Positions 1-5,375 of a DNA stretch of 5,375 bases are shown one piece after another (the first letter of the stretch is position 1; the number at the start of each line of letters is the position of its first letter). The position numbers and the translations under genes are program-made. The notes below the pieces were generated by a model, which did not search any database, had not been told where the DNA came from, and saw only the letters and a program-made list of their open reading frames with translations. The DNA is from Terriglobales bacterium (GTDB lineage Bacteria; Acidobacteriota; Terriglobia; Terriglobales; Gp1-AA117), in the NCBI GenBank assembly GCA_030150795.1, contig JASLFF010000228.1, positions 1 to 5,375 of the forward strand. Direction: 5' to 3'.

Positions 1-121
1 AGTTTGCGCCAGCGCCGTGCGTGAGAACTAATCCATCTCCATTCGCTTGCGCGGGCTCGTGCAGAAAGCCGCGGACTGCGGGCTCAGCCGACAGATCAGA
101 GAATTCCCGGTAGCCACTCAC
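1..121 (-). CDS. Alpha/beta hydrolase, TEX30/KANL3-like (N-terminal fragment, runs off left edge)
   Basis: Forty residues are visible before the window ends. They begin MSGYREFSDL from a GTG codon and end LVLTHGAGAN. The 'GLVLTHGAGAN' segment matches the first strand and oxyanion-hole loop (HGAG) of small alpha/beta hydrolases of the dienelactone-hydrolase/TEX30-KANL3 type (COG3571-like). The preceding 'VRGFLHEPA' fits the N-terminal strand of that family. Family members are cytosolic predicted serine hydrolases of mostly unknown substrate; the nucleophile and the rest of the triad lie outside the window. The start is supported by a GGAAG ribosome binding site 7 nt upstream. The start codon also overlaps the TGA of the upstream acyltransferase frame as GTGA, typical of translational coupling in an operon. 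In-frame codons upstream of the GTG show no better start. The family call rests on a short stretch; the reading frame is more certain than the exact family. Confidence 0.72.
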   Translation of the reverse strand, partial: MSGYREFSDLSAEPAVRGFLHEPAQANGDGLVLTHGAGAN

Positions 122-893
122 TGCGTCACTTCCACATTGGAAAGTCGAAGGCGCTCAACTTCTTCATGCATCTTGAGGGCCGCTTGCTTACGGTCAGAGA
201 AGAGAAAACCGTTGGAAGAAAAAGTCACCCTGGCGATCACGGAATGCTTGCTCAGCAGATTCATAAGATGAAGAAAGAGCTTCATGTCGCCAAAGTAGCA
301 CGCTTCAGTGGCGGCAACACCATCAGGAATGGCGTATTCGATGCAAGCGGCGGAAACGGGGACCTGCAAATCAACCGCAGGCTGGAAGAGTGAAGAATGA
401 AAAGGCAGCACGCGGGAACCATCTGAACTGGTGCCTTCAGGGAACAAGAACAGGCGCAAGCCGGCTGCAAGCGCCGCCTGTATTTCCGGCTGATGGTATG
501 TGTTTCACTACGGCGCGAGCGGTCAACATAAATGGTGCCGGCAAGCGTGGCAATCCATCCCACGGCGGGCCAAGCGCGAACTTCACGCTTGGCGACAAAC
601 GCGCACGGCGCTATGGCGCTGTAAACCAGGATATCGAGATAACTCAGATGATTGCTTGCAATCAACCCCGCGGCGGCGGGCGAGCCTGTAACCTCAACGC
701 GGATGCCTGAGTTCCGAAGGCCCTTAAGCGACCAGCGATGCAGCACTTCAATTCGCGCTTGCTCTTGCAGTCGTCCGCCCATGCCGCGCAATGAATATTC
801 TGCCAGGCAGCAGACAATTATCCAAAGCAGGGCACAGCCGCGAACAATCACGCGGACGATTCGCTTCGGCAATGAGGCAGGGGCAATTTCCAT
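118..893 (-). pseudogene. plsC: 1-acyl-sn-glycerol-3-phosphate acyltransferase (PlsC-like), frameshifted
   Basis: PlsC-family enzymes transfer an acyl chain to lysophosphatidic acid, giving phosphatidic acid at the inner face of the cytoplasmic membrane. All hallmark motifs are present but in two reading frames. The first frame, from ATG 893, carries a hydrophobic N-terminal helix (…ALLWIIVCCLAEY…), the catalytic HX4D box in NHLSYLD (H82, D87 from this start) and the 'GTIYVDRSRR' motif. The second frame carries FPEGTSS (FPEG at 444-433), then 'VPVSAACIEYA', and stops at TGA 118. The join falls at about 486-491: reading 'THTIS' then 'EIQAALAAGLRLFLFPEGTSS' restores a normal protein of about 258 aa, the usual family length. 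One base seems to be missing in the AGCCGG stretch. A TTG at 929 could extend the N-terminus by 12 residues; neither start has a strong ribosome binding site. Either the gene is broken or the read has a 1-base error. Both halves keep good coding character, which points to a recent loss or an error. Confidence 0.85.
129..133 (-). promoter_or_regulatory. Ribosome binding site of the alpha/beta hydrolase
   Basis: GGAAG on the minus strand lies 7 nt before the GTG at 121-119, inside the last codons of the acyltransferase gene. It decides the unusual GTG start, which overlaps the upstream stop codon. Confidence 0.55.
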
Positions 894-1145
894 CGACAAG
901 ATGCTGGCTTGCCAGCAGTCCACAGTCAAGTCTATTACGCAAGAAAGCCCGCGCGTGGGCGTTCTGATTACGGTCCCTGCGCATTCTGTAAAGGCAGGTA
1001 GCGCCAGAAAGACGACCTCCGCACACCTGATAGAATAAGGCGCAAACTGCTAAACTGATTCGCAGCTTGCCAAAATCAATTCAGGCACATTATTGCGCGC
1101 GGCAGTGAGCGTTCTTTATTTTTCTGAAGAATGAGGAAGCACCGA
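894..1145. other. Spacer between divergent genes
   Basis: This 252-nt spacer lies between the acyltransferase (minus) and the lipoprotein (plus), so both promoters should be here. The best plus-strand candidate is TTGCCA at 1067-1072 with CATTAT at 1088-1093, but the 15-nt gap is short and the match is weak. On the minus strand a TTTACA near 991-986 has no good -10 partner. Open frames in this spacer show low-complexity Arg/Cys-rich translations and no family motif, so I call no gene here. Confidence 0.4.
1134..1139 (+). promoter_or_regulatory. Ribosome binding site choosing ATG 1146
   Basis: AGGAAG sits 6 nt before ATG 1146. The alternative ATG at 1131 has only a GAAGA directly abutting it. 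This favours 1146 and gives a compact lipoprotein signal peptide that begins MKAIF. Confidence 0.6.
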
Positions 1146-2300
1146 ATGAAAGCAATCTTCACCATAACGCTGTTATTTATTATCGTACTTTTAAGCGGCT
1201 GTCTGGGATCAAGCAGCAGTTCCACCGCGCCGACCCTGGCTTTTGTCTACTTTGTAGGGCAGGGCGACAATTCAGTCCATGCCCTGGCGGAGAAGAGCAC
1301 GGGCGATTTGCAAGCGCTTTCAATTTCTGCATTCGCCACCGCGCCACGGCCTGTCTCCATTGCGCTGCACCCCTCAAGGAATTTTCTCTACGTGCCCAAC
1401 CTGACTTCCAATACGGTCTCCGGTTTCAGTATTGACCACTCGGCGGGCGTGCTTGCACCCATTGGCACGGCGTTGCCGCCTACTCCCGTGTGCGCGAACG
1501 TGACTGTGTGCTCCAACCCGATTGCAGCGGCGGTGAATTCCGGAGGTCAGTTTTTGTTTGTGCTGAACCAGGGTTCAGCCTCTCCGGCCGTACCGGCTTC
1601 CATTTCAGTCTTTAGCATTGATCAAACCAGAGGCCTTTTGACTGCCGTTTCCGGCTCTCCATTTGCATTTGGCTCGCTTGTGGCCCCGAACCCGCAGTTT
1701 ATGGCAGTCTCGCCGACACAGGGTTTTTTGTACGTATCGAATGGAGCAGCGGGAAACATCTCAGCATTTGCGATCGGCGCTGGTGGGACATTGACCGAGC
1801 TCGGCGGCTCTCCGTTTGCGGTAGGCGCGGGCGCAAACGCTGCCGGATTTGCCATTGACGCCAAAGGGCAATTTCTTTACGCTGCCGATTCCGCCAATAA
1901 CATAATCGCCAGCTTCAATGTTGCCGGCGGACCGCTGGCGGCCGTTGGATCATTTCCGGCCGGCACCCAACCCGTTGCCGTGGCCGTGGATACCACTTCT
2001 ACATTTGTTTACTCTGCAAATCATGGATCGAACGATGTTTCCGCGTTCAAGAGCACATCCGGCGCATTGACTCAGGTTGCCGGCTCGCCTTACGCTGTGC
2101 AACCTAATGGTTCCACCGGAACGCCACAGCCCATCTTCCTGACCGTGGATGTTGCCAACACGTTCCTTTATGTAGCGAATTCCGGTTCTTCCACGATTTC
2201 GGCTTTCGGCATCAAGTCATCCGATGGAACATTGGGGCTGATTACGAATTCCCCCTTCTTCCAGGCTATTGATCCGACTTGGATGGTTATTACGCAGTAA
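1146..2300 (+). CDS. Lipoprotein with seven-bladed lactonase-like (YVTN) beta-propeller
   Basis: The 384-aa product starts with a Lys-bearing, hydrophobic signal peptide ending in a lipobox (LLSGC, lipidated Cys19), followed by a Ser-rich linker. It is therefore predicted to be anchored in the outer or inner membrane and face the periplasm or exterior. The rest is seven repeats of about 50 residues. Each has an 'FLYVxN' strand (near residues 32, 79, 135, 193, 242, 286 and 339) followed by '(V/I)SAF' and a turn rich in Gly/Thr. Four repeats end in an (G/N)SPF/Y-type loop. This is the pattern of the 6-phosphogluconolactonase-like/YVTN propeller superfamily (COG2706-type), common in Acidobacteriota. 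A full set of seven blades suggests an intact fold. Family members include real lactonases, but many exported paralogues have no known activity, so I do not assign catalysis. An upstream ATG at 1131 would add five residues and has poorer ribosome-binding-site spacing. It converges on the minus-strand gene ending at 2334, with no clear terminator between them. Confidence 0.9.
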   Translation: MKAIFTITLLFIIVLLSGCLGSSSSSTAPTLAFVYFVGQGDNSVHALAEKSTGDLQALSISAFATAPRPVSIALHPSRNFLYVPNLTSNTVSGFSIDHSAGVLAPIGTALPPTPVCANVTVCSNPIAAAVNSGGQFLFVLNQGSASPAVPASISVFSIDQTRGLLTAVSGSPFAFGSLVAPNPQFMAVSPTQGFLYVSNGAAGNISAFAIGAGGTLTELGGSPFAVGAGANAAGFAIDAKGQFLYAADSANNIIASFNVAGGPLAAVGSFPAGTQPVAVAVDTTSTFVYSANHGSNDVSAFKSTSGALTQVAGSPYAVQPNGSTGTPQPIFLTVDVANTFLYVANSGSSTISAFGIKSSDGTLGLITNSPFFQAIDPTWMVITQ

Positions 2301-2333
2301 ATATGGGATTGAAGCCCGATGGCGGAGTGATGC

Positions 2334-2477
2334 TCAGGCAGCTTGTTTCTTGCGCTGCCGTGGACGCTCCGCAAGACGGCGGACTTTTTTGTCGGCATAA
2401 TCGGCGAGGCGGAACAAGCTTATCCCGGCAAAAAGTATTGCCAGCCAGCCCATGCCGAGAATGATCCAGAGCACCAT
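2334..2477 (-). CDS. Small single-pass membrane protein, 47 aa, unknown function
   Basis: The frame encodes 47 residues from ATG 2477 to TGA 2334. Residues 2-22 form one hydrophobic helix (VLWIILGMGWLAILFAG…), followed by RLADYADKKVRRLAERPRQ and a basic end (RKKQAA). Positive charge after the helix predicts an N-out, C-in single-pass protein with a short charged cytoplasmic tail. This hydrophobic-then-amphipathic layout is what a real small membrane protein looks like and is unlikely by chance, whereas the longer overlapping frame at 2290-2493 has no such order. It lies 37 nt after the amidohydrolase stop on the same strand, so it may share that transcript. The ribosome binding site is weak: only AGGATTG, about 14 nt upstream. 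An in-frame stop just upstream excludes a longer form; GTG (codon 2) or ATG (codon 9) are alternative starts. I do not recognise a named family. Confidence 0.6.
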   Translation of the reverse strand: MVLWIILGMGWLAILFAGISLFRLADYADKKVRRLAERPRQRKKQAA

Positions 2478-2514
2478 ATCTATTAAGATTCAATCCTGTA
2501 TTGCGGGGTTGGAC

Positions 2515-3867
2515 TTAATGGGCGCTCGCCCCGGAATCAGTCCCCTTATATATTTCGCCGCCTTTCATTACAAAATCAATCTTCTGCAATAGCGCCACAT
2601 CGGCCAGCGGATCGCCCTTTACAGCGACCAAATCTGCATATTTTCCCGCGGCAATGCTGCCCACATCATTCTGCATGCCTAGCAATTCCGCTGCGCTGCT
2701 GGTGGCGGAGCGGATGGCTTGAATCGGCGTCATGCCGTATTTGACCATATAAGGAAATTCTTTTGCCGGATCAATGCCCCAATCAAAGCCGCCAACGTCC
2801 GTGCCGAATGCTATCTTCACGCCGGCGTTTAACGCACGGCGAAAAGTATCTTCATGGATCTTGAGCATTTCCAGCCAGACCTTTGCTCCGGCAGCTGCGC
2901 GTCCCTGAGCAACGTATTCGCCAACATAAATTGTGGGGACATAAAAGATGCCTTTCTGCGCCATGGTTTTCAGGTCAGCTTCAGCAATGTAGTTTCCGTG
3001 TTCGATGGAATCCACGCCCGCCTCAACCGAATTGTGCACGCCATTGAGCGCCATGGCGTGCGACGCAACTTTGTGGTGCTGCCGATGCGCTTCGTCCACG
3101 ATGGCGCGCAGCTCGTCGAGCGTAAAAGTGGGAATGTCATCCAGCACTCCGTCAGGGCGCACAAAATAACTGCGGTCAGAATAAACCTTGATCCAGTCCG
3201 CGCCGTGGCTGATCTGCTCACGCACAGCTTTGCGGCCATCTTCGGCGCCATCGACCACCTGCACGCCGTGCGGGACCGTTATTTCCGGCGAATATCCTGA
3301 CAGCGGATAAGCGCCCGTTACGTCCATGGCGCGCGTGGCGACCTTCATGCGCGGGCCAGGAATAATTCCATTGTTGATGGCCTTCTTCAAATCGACGTCA
3401 GCATAGCCTGCGCCTTCAGTTTCCAGGTCGCGTATGGTGGTAAAGCCGTAACCCAGCATAAGACGTACAGAACGCGTCCCCAGAATTGCGCGGTACGCCG
3501 TGGATTGCTTCAACAACTGCTCGTCGTAGTCGGCGGCGGTGATGTCGCCCTGCAAAAGTGTGTGCGTGTGCGTATCAATCAAGCCGGGCAGGCAGGTATG
3601 GTCAGAGAGATCAATCAACTGAGCGCCAGCAGGAGCCTGAGAATTTTCCTGCACCTGCTGAATGCGCTCACCCTGGATAGTGATCAGCACATTGCGCTGC
3701 ACCTTGCCAGTTTCCGGTTGCACCAGCGCTCCGCAGCGGACATAACGAGTGACAACGTCGGCTACGTTCTTGATGGGAGCTTTTTGCTGTTCCTGCGCGA
3801 TGGCCGCTGAGCATAGAAATAAACTGGGGGCGAAAATTGCAAGTGCCTGCTTCGATAAGCCTCTCAT
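2515..3867 (-). CDS. Secreted metal-dependent amidohydrolase (imidazolonepropionase/Xaa-Pro dipeptidase-like)
   Basis: The 450-aa product belongs to the amidohydrolase superfamily (COG1228-like, hydrolysing amide or C-N bonds with a binuclear metal centre). A Sec signal peptide (MRGLSKQALAIF…AAIA, cleavage before QEQQ) predicts export to the periplasm. A beta-sandwich segment follows. 'CLPGLIDTHTH' then provides the HxH ligands (H100, H102). The bridging, probably carboxylated Lys is in 'GADWIKVYSD' (K227). The further ligands are in 'VASHAM' (H270), 'SIEHGN' (H290) and 'AFGTDVGG' (D357). All metal residues are present and the length is normal, so the enzyme should be active. The C-terminal 'GSIAAGKYADLVAV' closes the sandwich domain. 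Related secreted enzymes cleave Xaa-Pro, Xaa-Arg/Lys or acyl-amino-acid substrates; the sequence alone does not show which. ATG 3867 is chosen because GGAGG lies 6 nt upstream; the GTG at 3873 is too close to it. The 47-aa membrane protein gene follows on the same strand. Confidence 0.93.
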   Translation of the reverse strand: MRGLSKQALAIFAPSLFLCSAAIAQEQQKAPIKNVADVVTRYVRCGALVQPETGKVQRNVLITIQGERIQQVQENSQAPAGAQLIDLSDHTCLPGLIDTHTHTLLQGDITAADYDEQLLKQSTAYRAILGTRSVRLMLGYGFTTIRDLETEGAGYADVDLKKAINNGIIPGPRMKVATRAMDVTGAYPLSGYSPEITVPHGVQVVDGAEDGRKAVREQISHGADWIKVYSDRSYFVRPDGVLDDIPTFTLDELRAIVDEAHRQHHKVASHAMALNGVHNSVEAGVDSIEHGNYIAEADLKTMAQKGIFYVPTIYVGEYVAQGRAAAGAKVWLEMLKIHEDTFRRALNAGVKIAFGTDVGGFDWGIDPAKEFPYMVKYGMTPIQAIRSATSSAAELLGMQNDVGSIAAGKYADLVAVKGDPLADVALLQKIDFVMKGGEIYKGTDSGASAH

Positions 3868-3873
3868 CCACAC

Positions 3874-3878
3874 CCTCC
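3874..3878 (-). promoter_or_regulatory. Ribosome binding site of the amidohydrolase
   Basis: GGAGG on the minus strand is separated by 6 nt (GTGTGG) from ATG 3867. It directly abuts the in-frame GTG at 3873, which argues against that earlier start. Confidence 0.75.
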
Positions 3879-3980
3879 GGGGAAGCTGATAATCCTAACA
3901 GGTTGAGTGCGGATACCCTTTTTGCAATGCAATCTGGATCGCAATTGTAAGTTCTTGATCTGCGTCAACCGTGTGAATCA

Positions 3981-4055
3981 GCGGTAAGGTTTTGGTTCCC
4001 GATCTCGGCTGTTCTCTGCGTCTCTGCGGTGAGGTTTTGCCTTTGCGATCTCGGC
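3981..4055. repeat. Tandem degenerate direct repeat, about 30-nt unit, two copies
   Basis: Copy 1 (3981-4009) begins GCGGTAAGGTTTTGG and ends CGATCTCGGC. Copy 2 (4026-4055) begins GCGGTGAGGTTTTGC and ends CGATCTCGGC. They differ by one 1-nt indel and a few substitutions, with a 45-46 nt period. The text between them (TTCTCTGCGTCTCTGC) resembles the sequence before copy 1 (GATCTGCGTC). It looks like a dispersed intergenic repeat; its function is unknown. Confidence 0.75.
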
Positions 4056-4170
4056 GGTGACGTGCGATCACGGCGATAGGCGGCCCCCTCCCCCTGGCTG
4101 CCAACTAGGATTTCAAAGGACTTAACTGGCCGCATCCCAGCCACCCCAATTTGGCGTGCATTTCAGAGGC

Positions 4171-4213
4171 TTTTGCCTTTCCGATTCCGCGCGATGACGG
4201 CGATTTTGGCGAT
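4171..4213. repeat. Third, more diverged copy of the TTTTGCCTTT…GGCGAT motif
   Basis: Compared without gaps to 4035-4077, it shares TTTTGCCTTT at the start, CGAT at position 12 and CGAT…GGCGAT at the end, about 28 of 43 bases. It lies 136 nt from the matching copy. The middle is diverged, so the relation is likely but not certain. Confidence 0.45.
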
Positions 4214-4302
4214 TCCTACTTACCCCCACCTGGCCTTTTTTCATTCTTTGTTGCAAATAAAGGCGCTTAGCGAAATCTACCCATGGGTCTCCCTTGCGTC
4301 AC

Positions 4303-4352
4303 GCTTGGGTGGCCCTTGGGCCACGCTTGGGCCACCCAAGGGCCACCCAAGC
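4303..4352. repeat. Perfect 18-bp inverted repeat (long hairpin)
   Basis: The left arm GCTTGGGTGGCCCTTGGG (4303-4320) is the exact reverse complement of the right arm (4335-4352), with a 14-nt loop (CCACGCTTGGGCCA). The loop repeats parts of the arms, and nested palindromes such as TGGCCCTTGGGCCA allow other pairings. There is no T-run on either strand, so it is not a standard intrinsic terminator. It most resembles a REP-like or MITE-like intergenic palindrome. Confidence 0.9.
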
Positions 4353-4412
4353 TCAAACCCAGTCCCAATCCCAGCAGGCAGAGGGTCGCAAGCCCAGGTT
4401 TTGGGTTTTCCG

Positions 4413-4443
4413 GCTAATTGCCAGTTGCTAATTGCTAGCTGCT
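4413..4443. repeat. Tandem 14-mer, two full copies plus three bases
   Basis: GCTAATTGCCAGTT (4413-4426) is followed directly by GCTAATTGCTAGCT (4427-4440) and then GCT. The copies match at 12 of 14 bases. Translated on the minus strand it gives the 'LAISNWQLA' type of low-complexity string, which I recall as common in spurious ORFs of Acidobacteriota and other soil bacteria. Confidence 0.7.
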
Positions 4444-4596
4444 CTTTTTTCAATGATCTTTTCTCGCTCACACCCTGAGGCGGCTGCCGGAGTATAGCTA
4501 TTTTCTTCGCCCCAATCAATTAGGAATTGGTACATGACCTTGACCAGCCCTACCCTCAGGGGAACTCTCGGCCTTGAATCACCTGACCGATGCTTT

Positions 4597-5375
4597 CTAT
4601 TGATTCGCCCATTTCAATTCATAGATTTCCGAGCTGGTTAATACGTGCAAAATCAGGGGATCGTTTTCAGGTGTAAGCCCAAACCAATTACCAATTACGC
4701 CAGGCGCTCTCCGCAGAGAGTCCAGGCTAATCAGAGTTTCGCGGCGTCCATCTTTGATGCGAACACGCTCAATGGCTGGCTTAATGCTGCCGTATCCGTC
4801 GATATAAACGTTCTTAGAGTCGCTCGACCAGTTCACGTTGTCTCCCTCGACTGAATCAGCGAGAACTCTCCACTGGTTTTTGCTTAAATCGAGAAGCATT
4901 AGTTCCCGCTCCTGGAAGCGCAATGCAGCAACATATTTTCCATCGGGTGACCATCGTGCGGTTCTAAAGCCGTTTGATCCCGGAATCGTTTCAGTTTTGC
5001 CGCTGGCTAAATCAACTTTTCTGAGCCAGCAACTCTGCGTCCTGTCGCAATCAACATTGCCGTAGACCAGAAACCTTCCATCTGGAGACCAGCTTGGGCC
5101 TCCTTGGTTGTCTGTGCCTTCCGCGGCCTCTCGCATCACTCCACCATCTCTCTTCATGAGATAAATCCTCCAGTGGCTACCCGGCGTACGTGCCATGAAC
5201 GCGATCTCCTGCCCGTCGGGCGACCACGAAGATACCTCCACTTCCATTGGCGGTTTAGTGAGTTGTATAGCCTCGGAGCCGTCAGCCCGGCTTCGCCACA
5301 AAGAATTGTCCAGTGTGCTTACATAGGTAATCCACTCTCCATCAGGAGAAAAAGCCACGAACGCCGCAGAAACCC
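4597..5375 (-). CDS. PD40/TolB-like beta-propeller protein, C-terminal part (runs off right edge)
   Basis: 258 residues are visible, read from the right edge to TAG 4597. Five propeller repeats each carry a 'W/F-SPDG' turn: AFSPDG, SWSPDG, SWSPDG, RWSPDG and the variant NWSSDS, spaced about 40-48 residues. This is the WD40-like PD40 family seen in TolB and in many signalling proteins. The tail 'GLTPENDPLIL…SSEIYELKW' resembles the end of large Acidobacteriota proteins in which such a propeller follows either a CadC-type winged-helix DNA-binding domain or a Ser/Thr kinase domain. The N-terminal domain that would decide between a transcriptional regulator and a kinase is outside the window. The GTG at 5358 lies inside a repeat (AAFVAFSPDG) and is not a start. 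No clear terminator follows the stop. Confidence 0.88.
   Translation of the reverse strand, partial: VSAAFVAFSPDGEWITYVSTLDNSLWRSRADGSEAIQLTKPPMEVEVSSWSPDGQEIAFMARTPGSHWRIYLMKRDGGVMREAAEGTDNQGGPSWSPDGRFLVYGNVDCDRTQSCWLRKVDLASGKTETIPGSNGFRTARWSPDGKYVAALRFQERELMLLDLSKNQWRVLADSVEGDNVNWSSDSKNVYIDGYGSIKPAIERVRIKDGRRETLISLDSLRRAPGVIGNWFGLTPENDPLILHVLTSSEIYELKWANQ

Larger units (their letters stand above)
3868..4596. other. Long repeat-rich spacer without a credible gene
   Basis: About 730 nt separate the amidohydrolase start from the end of the PD40-repeat gene. The open frames here (minus 3895-4104 and 4277-4519, plus 4173-4478) give low-complexity translations such as 'RHRRDRKGK…SPQRRR' and 'EQLAISNWQLA'. 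From memory, these are typical of spurious ORFs over dispersed intergenic repeats. The stretch holds the tandem motif at 3981-4055, a third degenerate copy at 4171-4213, the long hairpin at 4303-4352 and the 14-mer repeat at 4413-4443, all listed separately. The amidohydrolase promoter should lie near its left end, but I see no clear -35/-10 pair. Confidence 0.75.

Noticed and set aside
480..495. Programmed -1 ribosomal frameshift in plsC
   Set aside because: The sequence AGC CGG AAA TAC has no X XXY YYZ slippery site, and PlsC is not known to use frameshifting.
748..1026. Minus-strand open frame of 92 codons overlapping the start of plsC
   Set aside because: Its translation is Arg/Cys-rich with no domain, and most of it overlaps the motif-bearing plsC frame; it is a shadow.
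2337..2359. Inverted repeat GGCAGC…GCTGCC as a terminator between the convergent genes
   Set aside because: Only a 6-bp stem with an 11-nt loop, no T-run, and it falls inside the 47-aa coding frame.
3895..4104. Minus-strand 69-codon frame upstream of the amidohydrolase
   Set aside because: Low-complexity Arg-rich translation created by the tandem repeat; no start signal or domain.
3981..4443. CRISPR array
   Set aside because: The repeats are too few, degenerate and unevenly spaced, with no unique spacers of constant length and no cas genes.
4277..4519. Minus-strand 80-codon frame across the hairpin and the 14-mer repeat
   Set aside because: Its content follows the repeats ('QLAISNWQLA', 'GWPLGGP'), as expected of non-coding repeat DNA.
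5356..5358. GTG as the start of the PD40 protein
   Set aside because: The frame stays open to the window edge and the upstream residues complete a propeller repeat, so the gene begins outside.

Overview
The window looks like ordinary chromosomal DNA from a soil-type bacterium, most likely an Acidobacteriota member. This assignment is an inference from three things: a YVTN-type beta-propeller lipoprotein, a secreted HxH amidohydrolase and a PD40-repeat protein ending in a 'GLTPENDPLIL…EIYEL' tail all occur together; codon use is moderately GC-rich; and the long spacer contains repeat fragments that, from memory, recur in that phylum. No database search was possible. I see no phage, plasmid, CRISPR, rRNA or tRNA signal.

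Layout. (1) Positions 1-893, minus strand: a plsC-type acyltransferase split by a single-base frameshift at about 486-491. It is followed, with a GTGA stop/start overlap, by the first 40 residues of an alpha/beta hydrolase of the TEX30/KANL3 type that runs off the left edge. (2) 894-1145: a spacer between divergent genes. (3) 1146-2300, plus strand: a 384-aa lipoprotein predicted to be a seven-bladed lactonase-like beta-propeller. (4) 2334-3867, minus strand: a secreted metal-dependent amidohydrolase (450 aa), followed 37 nt downstream by a 47-aa single-pass membrane protein. This pair converges on the lipoprotein gene. (5) 3868-4596: about 730 nt without a credible gene, holding several repeats, including a perfect 18-bp inverted repeat and tandem degenerate copies of a 30-nt motif. 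(6) 4597-5375, minus strand: the C-terminal 258 residues of a TolB/WD40-like (PD40) propeller protein that runs off the right edge.

How they work together. PlsC and the hydrolase are probably co-translated. The amidohydrolase and the small membrane protein may share a transcript. The propeller lipoprotein and the amidohydrolase both carry export signals, so both probably act in the envelope, but nothing in the sequence ties them to one pathway. I found no convincing new multi-gene system. The points most worth a second look are the plsC frameshift, the repeat-rich spacer, the unlisted 47-aa membrane protein and the coupled GTG-start hydrolase.
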